Positions 9,310 to 17,213 of a stretch of DNA of 64,000 bases are shown piece by piece. Under the pieces are notes generated by a model. The model ran no database searches and was not told the origin of the DNA. It saw only the letters and a list, made by a program, of their open reading frames with translations. Made by a program: the position numbers and the translations under genes. Where the stretch lies: positions 54,295-118,294 of the forward strand of contig WQZP01000004.1 in NCBI GenBank assembly GCA_009780675.1, written 5' to 3'. The stretch comes from Spirochaetaceae bacterium. Its GTDB lineage: Bacteria; Spirochaetota; Spirochaetia; CADAEX01. The stretch's first letter is position 1, and each line of letters begins with the position of its first letter.

Positions 9310-9666
9310 AATTTTTCTGCCGTGCGGGTTAGATAGCGCGCCCTTACGGGCAGATAAATTTCTTAGGTTTCTGCGAAACCGCAAGGGGGAGGAAATGGAT
9401 TTTTCTAAAGAGGGATGGAAAAAAGAATTTGATTAGGCAAATAATTTGCGCAATAATCCTTGGGATAATCGGAGCAGTATTTTTGGATGTTCTTGGGTTT
9501 TTAATCTTTGGAACAATCGGGCTCCTCGCAGGATATATTATTCTTGCGAAAGTAAAAGGTACTGAACAGAAACTGAACTCAGAAATAAAGCTGTAGACGC
9601 TTGATTATGAAGAAGCACGACTGGTCTTGAAAGCCCTAATTTAGCAGCAGGCTATCAATACCATTC
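9310..9666. other. Intergenic stretch with hairpins and a possible decayed small membrane-protein gene
   Basis: Just after the 107-residue gene come GCCC-TTAC-GGGC (near 9350) and a perfect hairpin GGTTTC-TGC-GAAACC (9366-9380), directly before a GGGGGAGG ribosome site and ATG 9395. That ATG frame stops after 13 codons, but the next frame stays open to 9596 and would encode two membrane segments (see the separate entry). Bases 9597-9666 hold nothing recognisable before the end of sppA. Confidence 0.5.
9395..9596 (+). pseudogene. Possible frameshifted small two-TM membrane protein
   Basis: ATG 9395 has a GGGGGAGG site but reaches a stop at 9434-9436 after 'MDFSKEGWKKEFD'. In the +1 frame, from TTG 9429 to TAG 9594-9596, the translation is strongly hydrophobic: 'IICAIILGIIGAVFLDVLGF' then 'LIFGTIGLLAGYIILAKVKG', that is, two membrane helices with a short polar tail. 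Removing one base in the A6 run at 9419-9424 would join the two parts into one protein of about 66 residues. It could be a phase-variable or decayed gene, a sequencing error in the homopolymer, or a TTG-started gene. Confidence 0.35.
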
Positions 9667-11466
9667 CTACCTGAAAATATATTCAGGCCCCATATAGAGC
9701 GCTTGATTTTCATTAAAAATATGTTCAAAAATTATATCAAAATTACCCCTTCTCCCTGAAAAAAGAGGCGCTACTTTCCCTATAAAATCATGAAGCTTTG
9801 CACTTATCATGCCTCTGTCAGATATTGCCACTCTTCTAAGACCACTCAATATCGTAGTTCTTAAATTTTCTTTTGGCTCATAAAAATCAACACTATAGTT
9901 TAATATTCCGCTTTTTTGAGCTGCAAATGCAATTGCATCTTCCAGCGTCCCTATACGGTCCACAAGATCTTTGGAAAGCGCAATGTTGCCATTCCAGATG
10001 CGGCCATCTGCTACTTTGCCAATTTCGCTTAACTGAATATCTCTTGAAGTGCTTACAAAATCCAAAAACTTGTTGTAATAATTTTCAACATTTAGGGTCA
10101 ATATTTTTTTCATATCTTCTGTAAGATTAATATCAGGACGTAAAAAGCTTGAAAACTTTGTTGTGCCATATCCATCTGTTGTTATTCCAGGATATTTTTC
10201 AAGAAATTCGCTGATATCAGGAAACATTCCAAAAACACCTATTGAACCTGTAAGAGTTGACGGCATAGAAAATATATAATCCGAAGCAGTCGATATCCAA
10301 TACGCCCCCGAAGCAGCCATAGAACTCATAGATATAACAACAGGTTTTCCTGTAGCCCTTATATCCTGAAGCGCGCGCCTCAAAGATTCAGAAGCTCCCA
10401 CACTGCCTCCGCCTGAATCTATGCGCAATACCACAGCAACGATTCTTGTGTCATTTTTTATACTCTCCAGAATAGACAAGTATGAGGATGCCCCAATTGT
10501 TCCTGCTGGTTGCCTTCCAGGGACAATTGGTCCGGAAGCAATAACTACAGCCACTCTATCCCTTGCCGGCCTTTCTCTCCTTTGCATAGCCCTATAATAA
10601 TCTCTCCAATTGATATGCCTGTCTGATCCGGCAAGATTTAATGCTTCTCTATAAACTGCGATAGTATCCACAATATTATTTTCTTTTGCAGCGATTGCAG
10701 CATTGCCTCTATGCCTCCCAAGTATTGTGGCATAACTTGAAATATATCTATCAATATCCCTTCTGCTGATATTTCTTTCTCTGGTAACAGCAGCAAGGTA
10801 TTGGCTCCACAACTCGTCGAGATACTCTACAGTTGCTTTTCTTGCAGGAGCAGACATCCTGTCAGAAATAAAAGGTTCAACTGCGCTTTTATACTCTCCT
10901 GCCCTGAACACATTGACTTTAATGCCTAATTTATCGAGCCCTTTTCCAAAATAATTCTGAAAACCACCTACCCCTCTAAACATCATCTCCCCAAGCGGGT
11001 CAATAACAATATTGTCCGCATGGGCCGCGAGAAAATACCTTGCCTGAGAATAGGTATCGGAAAAAGCTATTACTTTTTTGCCTGCATCTCTGACCCTTTT
11101 AATAGCTATGGCAATTTCCTGAAGCATACTCAAGCTGCTTCCATCAAGCCTTCGGAGGTCAAGAAATACTGATGAAATATTGTTATCTGTTGCTGCTGCA
11201 TTTAAAACAGCTATTATCTCTCTTAGAGTAGTGTCTATCTGCGCATCATCTCCCAGAAAAATATTTGCTGTAGCAGGTGGTGTATAATCAATAATATAAC
11301 CTGTGGGGTTTAATATAAGGACAGAACCTTCCAGAACTCTTGGGACATGAGAATTTCTTACAAAAGCTCCTATTATTAGTAAAATAATGCCCCAAAATAT
11401 CAGATTTAAAATTATTCTTCTAAAAACATCAAGAAATTTAAAAAATGGAATAATGGCAGATTTCAC
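9667..11466 (-). CDS. sppA: Signal peptide peptidase SppA, 67-kDa type (protease IV)
   Basis: This 599-residue protein has the length of the duplicated long-form SppA. One N-terminal membrane anchor (about 15-37) precedes two crotonase-like halves. The catalytic dyad is visible: Lys193 in 'EYKSAVEPF' of the N-half and Ser386 in 'SSMAASGAYW' of the C-half; 'DSGGGSVGASE' is the conserved loop before it. SppA degrades signal peptides left in the cytoplasmic membrane after secretion. The start is GTG 11466, backed by AAGGAG about 6 bases upstream. It is transcribed divergently from the decarboxylase gene (60-base gap). Confidence 0.93.
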   Translation of the reverse strand: MKSAIIPFFKFLDVFRRIILNLIFWGIILLIIGAFVRNSHVPRVLEGSVLILNPTGYIIDYTPPATANIFLGDDAQIDTTLREIIAVLNAAATDNNISSVFLDLRRLDGSSLSMLQEIAIAIKRVRDAGKKVIAFSDTYSQARYFLAAHADNIVIDPLGEMMFRGVGGFQNYFGKGLDKLGIKVNVFRAGEYKSAVEPFISDRMSAPARKATVEYLDELWSQYLAAVTRERNISRRDIDRYISSYATILGRHRGNAAIAAKENNIVDTIAVYREALNLAGSDRHINWRDYYRAMQRRERPARDRVAVVIASGPIVPGRQPAGTIGASSYLSILESIKNDTRIVAVVLRIDSGGGSVGASESLRRALQDIRATGKPVVISMSSMAASGAYWISTASDYIFSMPSTLTGSIGVFGMFPDISEFLEKYPGITTDGYGTTKFSSFLRPDINLTEDMKKILTLNVENYYNKFLDFVSTSRDIQLSEIGKVADGRIWNGNIALSKDLVDRIGTLEDAIAFAAQKSGILNYSVDFYEPKENLRTTILSGLRRVAISDRGMISAKLHDFIGKVAPLFSGRRGNFDIIFEHIFNENQALYMGPEYIFR

Positions 11467-11526
11467 AATTCTCTCCTTGATATAATTCTATAATAAATAT
11501 ATAAATTTTATAACCAGAGGTTAACA

Positions 11527-12780
11527 ATGACAGAAAAAAAAGTACCATTCACTAAAGAACAAATTGAAAAAATTATAGAAAAATACCCAACACCTTTTCA
11601 TCTTTATGATGAAAAAGCAATAAGGGAAAATGTAAAAAAATTCTATAAAGCTTTTTCATGGGTACCAGGGGGGTTTAAAAACTACTTTGCAGTAAAAGCT
11701 CTTCCAAATCCCTATATATTGAAACTTCTTAAAGAAGAAGGAATGGGATCTGACTGTTCTTCGCTTCCTGAGCTTATTCTTTCCGAAAAAGCAGGAATAA
11801 AAGGTGAAGATATAATGTTCACTTCAAATAATACCCCTGGTTATGAGTATAAAAAAGCAATGGAGCTCGGAGTAATTATAAATCTTGATGATATAACACA
11901 CATCCCTTTTCTTGAAAAAACAGCAGGCCTTCCCGGCCTTCTCTGCTTTAGATATAACCCAGGTCCTTTAAAAGAAGGCAATGCGATTATAGGAAACCCC
12001 GAAGAAGCAAAATATGGGTTTACAAGACCTCAGCTTTTCGAAGGATACAAGATTTTAAAAGATAAAGGGATAAAAAGATTTGGGCTTCACACTATGGTTG
12101 CTTCAAATGAACTTAATCCTGACTACTTTATAGAAACCGCAGAAATACTTTTTGACCTCATTGCAGAAATATCCGAGAAAGTTGGAATAACTTTTGAGCT
12201 TGTGAATCTTGGCGGCGGTATTGGGATACCATACCAGTTGGATCAAAAAGCTGTGGATCTTGAATATGTGTCCGCAGGGATAAAAAAAGCTTATGATGAA
12301 AAAATAAAAGCAAAATCTCTTCCTCCATTGAAAATAGTAATGGAGTGCGCAAGAATGGTTACAGGCCCGCACGGATATGTTGTTACAAAAGCTATTCATA
12401 CAAAAAATACTTATAAAAAATATATTGGCCTTGATGCATGTATGACAAACCTTATGAGGCCTGCCCTCTACGGCGCGTATCATCATATTACAAATCTAAG
12501 CAACCCGGACGGGAAAAAAGATTTTGTTTACGATTTCACAGGTTCGTTATGCGAAAACATCGATAAGTTTGCAATCAACAGGGAAATGCCTGAAACAAAA
12601 CCCGGAGATATTATTGTGCTGCACGATGTAGGCGCGCACGGATACGCAATGGGATTTAACTATAATGGCAAGCTTCGCGCTGCAGAACTTCTATTTGCTC
12701 CTGATGGCTCTGTAACAAAAATAAGAAGAGCTGAAACTGTTGATGATTATTTCGCAACACTCGACTTTAGCAATCTTTAA
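11527..12780 (+). CDS. lysA: Diaminopimelate decarboxylase-type PLP enzyme (fold III)
   Basis: This 417-residue fold-III decarboxylase has the PLP Lys57 in 'NYFAVKALPNP', the Gly-rich phosphate loop 'VNLGGGIGIPY', 'MECARMVTGPHGYV' and the active-site Cys/Glu motif 'GSLCENIDKFA'. It best fits diaminopimelate decarboxylase, the last step of lysine synthesis. The family also includes carboxynorspermidine decarboxylases, so the symbol is a best guess. An AGAGG site precedes ATG 11527. It is followed by a long inverted repeat that may end the transcript. Confidence 0.85.
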   Translation: MTEKKVPFTKEQIEKIIEKYPTPFHLYDEKAIRENVKKFYKAFSWVPGGFKNYFAVKALPNPYILKLLKEEGMGSDCSSLPELILSEKAGIKGEDIMFTSNNTPGYEYKKAMELGVIINLDDITHIPFLEKTAGLPGLLCFRYNPGPLKEGNAIIGNPEEAKYGFTRPQLFEGYKILKDKGIKRFGLHTMVASNELNPDYFIETAEILFDLIAEISEKVGITFELVNLGGGIGIPYQLDQKAVDLEYVSAGIKKAYDEKIKAKSLPPLKIVMECARMVTGPHGYVVTKAIHTKNTYKKYIGLDACMTNLMRPALYGAYHHITNLSNPDGKKDFVYDFTGSLCENIDKFAINREMPETKPGDIIVLHDVGAHGYAMGFNYNGKLRAAELLFAPDGSVTKIRRAETVDDYFATLDFSNL

Positions 12781-12812
12781 GCCCAGTTTCCCACCTGTCG
12801 CGCTACACGCAG

Positions 12813-12885
12813 CAGGGTAGTTGCAAAAGAACGCCGGAGGTGGTTGAGACAACTACCCCGCAGCATATAATTTTTATTTTTTTAG
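12813..12885 (+). terminator. Long-loop inverted repeat with T-rich tail after lysA
   Basis: GGGTAGTTG (12815-12823) pairs perfectly with CAACTACCC (12850-12858), and flanking GC bases extend the stem around a 26-base loop. A T-rich stretch follows at about 12871-12882. The layout fits an intrinsic terminator for lysA, although the loop is unusually long. Confidence 0.45.
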
Positions 12886-12932
12886 CATTATCTTCCTCCA
12901 AACACTACCTTGCCCTCATTATTTTCCCCCTC

Positions 12933-13017
12933 ACCTACAAGATTTAGTAGGTATAAATCTTCCAAAAACTGCCACTCTACTAAATTTAGTAGCTAGGCAA
13001 ATACATTTTCTTACAAT
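12933..13017 (+). promoter_or_regulatory. Second double-palindrome promoter (putative LuxR-type operator pair)
   Basis: Site 1 is ACCTAC-AAGATTTA-GTAGGT (12933-12952). Site 2 is the perfect 16-base palindrome CTACTAAATTTAGTAG (12977-12992). A -10-like TACAAT lies at 13012-13017. The distances (42 bases between site centres, 69.5 from the site 1 centre to the hexamer) match the promoter of the Cys-rich operon at 8.5 kb almost exactly. This is a direct sequence observation; that the LuxR-type protein at 7.1 kb binds both is inferred. Confidence 0.6.
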
Positions 13018-13023
13018 AATTTT

Positions 13024-13181
13024 ACTTAGAAGAACTGCAAATGTAAATTTTGTAAATGGGTCAGGTAGCGGTACTTATGCCCCTGAACATTGATTAAAGT
13101 GCAAACTTGCGGTGGCAGCATACATCCCCGCTAGTCATATCTTGTCGCTGTATATTCTCCTGTACGGCGACATTCTTTTTT
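13024..13181 (+). ncRNA. Putative short structured transcript ending in an intrinsic terminator
   Basis: Downstream of the TACAAT box a transcript of about 155 bases would contain a TCAGG/CCTGA hairpin (about 13060-13085) and a GCGG/CCGC hairpin (about 13111-13133). It would end in a terminator stem GTCGCTGTA/TACGGCGAC (13144-13152 with 13163-13171, one G-U pair) followed by a T run at 13175-13181. No gene-sized ORF fits inside. One frame ending at 13098 reads 'NGSGSGTYAPEH' without a start codon, so a decayed gene is an alternative. The terminator itself is the best-supported part. Confidence 0.35.
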
Positions 13182-13272
13182 AACATATGTTGTATAAAAA
13201 AATAAGCGCGCTGCCCCATATTGGCTTTAAAATATTGAGTTTTGATAATAAATCTGATAAATTTAACCAACT

Positions 13273-16254
13273 ATGAGAACAGAAGTATTTTATAAAAATC
13301 CGCAGCTTGACGGAAGGGCAAAGAAACTGTTAAAGCATCTCAAACATTCAGTTTCTTCATCAATCAGCAATATCAAAATCGTAGATATTTATATAGCAAA
13401 CGGGATTGACCGGTTATCCAGCGACATGGCAGAAAAACTTTTTTCAGATCCTGTTGCACAAAAGGCAATTACTCAAAAACCTGCGGCGCTTGAAAACGAA
13501 CTCGCAGGCTGGCGCTATCTTATTGAGATCACATATAAACCCGGTGTTACAAACCCTGTTGTTGTTACATCAAAAAATACAATAGAGGTTGCCATAGGGG
13601 AAAAAGTTCCCGAAGATGCAATAATACAGATAGCAACACAATATCTTATAGAGTCTCCAAGTCTTGAAAAAAATCTTGTAAAAAAAATGAAAAAGATTTT
13701 TTTCAATCCCCTTATACAGCAGCAGGAATTTCGCGAAGGAAGCCCCGAAGAGCTTAAAAAAAATCCTCTTCCCGATGTTTACCCACATAAAGTTGTAAAA
13801 AGCGATGTTATTATTGAAAAAATTCCAATACAGCAAATGGAAGAAAAAGAACTCCAGGAAATGTCGGAAAAAAAGCTCCTGGCGCTTACTCTTGATGAAA
13901 TGAATACAATCAAAAAATATTTTTCAAATAAAGATACAGAAAAAATAAGAGTGGAAGCAGGCATTGGCAAGGAAGCAACAGACGCAGAGCTTGAAATGAT
14001 TGCCCAGACATGGAGCGAACACTGCAAACACAAAATTTTTCAATCAACCATTGAGTACAAAGATAATGAAACCGGAAAAACAGAAACCATAAAATCTGTT
14101 TTTTCAAGCTATATAAAGCAAGCAACAAAAGACCTTTCCGAAAAAAGGCCATTTTTAAAATCAGTATTCCATGATAATTCAGGTGTTATTGATTTTGATG
14201 AAGAAAATCTTGTTTGTTTTAAAGTAGAAACCCACAACTCTCCATCTGCGCTCGACCCTTACGGCGGAGCAATTACAGGTGTCCTTGGTGTAAACAGAGA
14301 TATTATGGGAACAGGAAAAGGGGCAAGACCTTTTTTCAATACAAATGTTCTTTGCTTTGGAGAGCTGGAAACCCCTGAATCTGAAATCCCCGAAGGGCTT
14401 CTTCACCCGAGAACAGTAATGAATGGAGTACACCTCGGAGTTATAGACGGAGGAAATCAGTCTGGAATTCCCACAGTAGCAGGCGCCCTTCTTTTTGATG
14501 ATAGCTTTACAGGAAAACCCCTTGTTTTTTGCGGAACAGGAGGAATTCTCCCCCGGGAAATTGGCGGAGAAGGGAGCTGGATAAAACATATAGATGCAGG
14601 AGACCTTGCTGTAATGGCAGGGGGAAGAATAGGCAAAGATGGGATCCATGGCGCGACATTTTCTTCAAAAGCTCTGGAAGATGATGCCCCTGCTTCTGCT
14701 GTTCAAATAGGCGATCCAATAACACAGAAAATCATGCTTGATTTCCTTCTTGAAGCAAGAGACGCAGAACTTTATAAAGGGATAACAGATAATGGCGCTG
14801 GAGGGCTTTCATCTTCGCTTGGCGAAATGGCAGAATATTCCGGCGGAGTCAGAATAGATCTTCATAAGTGCCCTCTTAAATATTTGGGTCTTGCTCCATG
14901 GGAAATTCTTGTATCAGAATCCCAGGAAAGGATGAGTCTTGCTGTAAGCCCTGAAAAAATAAATGCTTTTTTGGAACTTGCAAACAAACGGGGGGTTGAG
15001 GCAACTGTTGTTGGAGAATTCACAAATTCAGGGTTTGTAGATATAAGATATGGCAATGAACGGGCAGGATTGCTTTCAATGGATTTTTTGCATAGAGGAA
15101 ATCCGGAGATGAAACTAAAAGCAGAATGGAACAGGCCAAATTCACCTGATGTTACTTTGCCTGAACTTGATTGCAATACAATGCTTAAAAATCTTCTTAA
15201 TGAATCAAATATAGCGTCAAAAGAGCCATTTGTAAGGCAATATGACCACGAAGTAGGTGGAATTTCTGTTGTAAAGCCATTTACAGGAAAAGAGAGCGAT
15301 GCTCCTTCGGATGGGGCAGTTGTCAGGCCTGTTCTTAACTCAAAAAGAGGTATAACAGTTACACATGGTATATGCCCCAGATACGGAGACCGCGATACAT
15401 ACAATATGGCAGCATGCGCTGTTGATGAGGCTTTCAGGGCACACATTGCGCAGGGTGGCAATCCTGAATATGCTGCGATTCTGGACAATTTTTGCTGGCC
15501 AGACCCAATTGAATCAGAAGCAACTCCAGATGGAAAGTATAAACTCGCGCAGCTTGTAAGAGCTTGCAAAGGCCTTTACGATGCTGCTATGGGATATATG
15601 CTCCCTCTTATCTCCGGAAAAGATTCAATGAAGAATGATGCAAAAATAGGGGGCAAAAAAGTTTCAGTTCGGCCAACCCTTTTGATTTCCCTCATGGGCA
15701 TAATAGATAATTTTGAAAAAGCAGTTACTACTGATTTTAAAAATGATGGGGATCTTATTTATATAATAGGCAACACAAACGGCGAGCTTGGCGGAACTTT
15801 TATTGAAAAATTATTAAAACAAAATCTTGGGAAAGCGCCTTTGCCGGAAATAGAAAATGCTTTTAAGCTTTACAAAAAATTGTATAAAGCAATATCCGAA
15901 GGGCTCATAAAATCATGCCATGATATATCTGATGGCGGAATTGCTGTTGCTTTGGCAGAATCTTGCCTTGGAGGCAGGCTTGGAGCAGATGTTTCCATAG
16001 ATGCGTTCCCTTTGAAAGATAAAAACATGGAGACAGCAAGAATTCTTTTTTGCGAAACTCCTTCACGTTTTATCGTTACTATCAACGCTGAAAATGCCAA
16101 AAAATTTGAAGATATCATGAGCGATGATTGCGTCAAAAAAATTGGAAATACAACAAAAATTCCTGTTCTTAAAATTGCAAAAAACAGGAATTATGTTATT
16201 GAAATGCCAATAAGTGAAATTGACAAAGCATGGAAGAGAGAGGATTTTAGATGA
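13273..16254 (+). CDS. purL: Phosphoribosylformylglycinamidine synthase, synthetase subunit (PurL with PurS-like N-terminus)
   Basis: This 993-residue protein matches the clade of FGAM synthases in which a PurS-like N-terminal segment is fused to the PurL body. The linker and 'AQTWSEHCKHKIF' motif (about 245-256) and the downstream 'HDISDGGIAVALAE' are diagnostic. It converts formylglycinamide ribonucleotide, ATP and glutamine-derived ammonia to the amidine in purine synthesis. The glutaminase domain that is fused in many members of this clade is here a separate gene, purQ, whose ATG overlaps the purL stop by four bases (ATGA), implying translational coupling. The ribosome site before ATG 13273 is weak. 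Confidence 0.93.
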   Translation: MRTEVFYKNPQLDGRAKKLLKHLKHSVSSSISNIKIVDIYIANGIDRLSSDMAEKLFSDPVAQKAITQKPAALENELAGWRYLIEITYKPGVTNPVVVTSKNTIEVAIGEKVPEDAIIQIATQYLIESPSLEKNLVKKMKKIFFNPLIQQQEFREGSPEELKKNPLPDVYPHKVVKSDVIIEKIPIQQMEEKELQEMSEKKLLALTLDEMNTIKKYFSNKDTEKIRVEAGIGKEATDAELEMIAQTWSEHCKHKIFQSTIEYKDNETGKTETIKSVFSSYIKQATKDLSEKRPFLKSVFHDNSGVIDFDEENLVCFKVETHNSPSALDPYGGAITGVLGVNRDIMGTGKGARPFFNTNVLCFGELETPESEIPEGLLHPRTVMNGVHLGVIDGGNQSGIPTVAGALLFDDSFTGKPLVFCGTGGILPREIGGEGSWIKHIDAGDLAVMAGGRIGKDGIHGATFSSKALEDDAPASAVQIGDPITQKIMLDFLLEARDAELYKGITDNGAGGLSSSLGEMAEYSGGVRIDLHKCPLKYLGLAPWEILVSESQERMSLAVSPEKINAFLELANKRGVEATVVGEFTNSGFVDIRYGNERAGLLSMDFLHRGNPEMKLKAEWNRPNSPDVTLPELDCNTMLKNLLNESNIASKEPFVRQYDHEVGGISVVKPFTGKESDAPSDGAVVRPVLNSKRGITVTHGICPRYGDRDTYNMAACAVDEAFRAHIAQGGNPEYAAILDNFCWPDPIESEATPDGKYKLAQLVRACKGLYDAAMGYMLPLISGKDSMKNDAKIGGKKVSVRPTLLISLMGIIDNFEKAVTTDFKNDGDLIYIIGNTNGELGGTFIEKLLKQNLGKAPLPEIENAFKLYKKLYKAISEGLIKSCHDISDGGIAVALAESCLGGRLGADVSIDAFPLKDKNMETARILFCETPSRFIVTINAENAKKFEDIMSDDCVKKIGNTTKIPVLKIAKNRNYVIEMPISEIDKAWKREDFR

Positions 16255-17009
16255 TCGTAAAAACAGCAGTTATAACAGGATTTGGAATCAATGCAGACAG
16301 GGAACTGGAAAAAGCTTTTTCGCTTGTAGGCTCTGCTGCAGAAAGAATACATATTCAGGATTTTATAGAATCTACTGCAAAGATTCATAATTATCATATA
16401 TTGGCATTTCCCGGAGGATTTTCATTCGGCGACCATTTTGGTTCAGGAATTGTGTTTGCGAACTTGTTCAAAAAAAACCTTAAAACAGAACTCGAAAAGT
16501 TTATTAATAGCGGAAAACTTATAATAGGAATTTGCAGTGGTTTTCAGGTTTTGGTAAAGATGGGAGTCCTTCCCAACTTCAAAGGGGATTGGACACCTGA
16601 GGTTTCTCTTATCCACAACAATACAGGTATTTTTGAAAACAGTTGGCTTAGAGTCTCATTCAATAAACAAACAAAATGTGTGTGGACAAAAGGGCTTGAT
16701 GAGATGGATATCCCAATAAGACATGGCGAAGGGTGTTTCGTAACTTTATCAGATACGATTCTTGATAAAATAGAAAAAGAAAACCTGGTTGCGCTAAAAT
16801 ACTCTGACAGGAATCCAAATGGCTCTATAAACAACATTGCAGGCATTACAGACAACACTGGCCGCATTTTCGGACTTATGCCCCACCCAGAAGCATTTAT
16901 GTACCCTGAAAACCATCCACGATGGACCTCTGAAAAAATACCGGAAGGTGAAGGGATAAAAATCTTCAAAAACGGTGTAAATTACATAAAAGAAAATTTC
17001 TCTAATTAG
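16251..17009 (+). CDS. purQ: Phosphoribosylformylglycinamidine synthase, glutamine amidotransferase subunit
   Basis: This 252-residue class-I glutaminase has the nucleophile Cys95 in 'IIGICSGFQVL' and the His/Glu pair in 'LMPHPEAFMYPENH'. It hydrolyses glutamine and channels ammonia to PurL. The start overlaps the purL stop (ATGA). The C-terminal His-Pro-Arg-Trp stretch ('ENHPRWTSEKIPEGEGI') resembles the amidotransferase domain of long single-chain FGAM synthases, so the pair probably arose by splitting one. A hairpin follows the stop at once (GGCTGTAATGT/ACATTATAGCC, 17015-17040), then a stronger terminator at 17136. Confidence 0.93.
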   Translation: MIVKTAVITGFGINADRELEKAFSLVGSAAERIHIQDFIESTAKIHNYHILAFPGGFSFGDHFGSGIVFANLFKKNLKTELEKFINSGKLIIGICSGFQVLVKMGVLPNFKGDWTPEVSLIHNNTGIFENSWLRVSFNKQTKCVWTKGLDEMDIPIRHGEGCFVTLSDTILDKIEKENLVALKYSDRNPNGSINNIAGITDNTGRIFGLMPHPEAFMYPENHPRWTSEKIPEGEGIKIFKNGVNYIKENFSN

Positions 17010-17130
17010 CGTCTGGCTGTAATGTATCTACATTATAGCCAAATTCCCTAAATACTTTTCTCCACAAATTATTCAGAATAGAGTCTGCTGCACAGCACTG
17101 CATCCTATGCATTCCAATATATGGCACATA

Positions 17131-17187
17131 AAAAAACTGCCCGAATCTCGATTCCGAAGAATCAAGACTGCGGGCAGTCTTTTTATT
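17131..17187. terminator. Bidirectional intrinsic terminator between purQ and the TRAP permease
   Basis: ACTGCCCG (17136-17143) pairs with CGGGCAGT (17171-17178). An A run precedes the stem and CTTTTTATT follows it, so it works in both directions. A nested GATTC-CGAA-GAATC hairpin sits in the loop. Its position between convergent genes fits. Confidence 0.8.
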
Positions 17188-17213
17188 AAAGCCTTTCAAG
17201 CCTTAGGGTAATA

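Noticed and set aside
12813..12861. Possible integron attC site
   Set aside because: The arms are complementary, but the GTTRRRY/RYYYAAC core boxes are not properly placed and no integrase is present; a terminator is simpler.
13056..13098. Signal recognition particle RNA or a 13-residue leader peptide
   Set aside because: GGGTCAGG resembles the SRP RNA stem, but the GGAAGGAAGCA loop is missing. The short ORF has no ribosome site.
17002..17199. 65-codon minus-strand ORF between purQ and the TRAP gene
   Set aside because: It overlaps the purQ end and the bidirectional terminator, has no ribosome site and shows no domain pattern.
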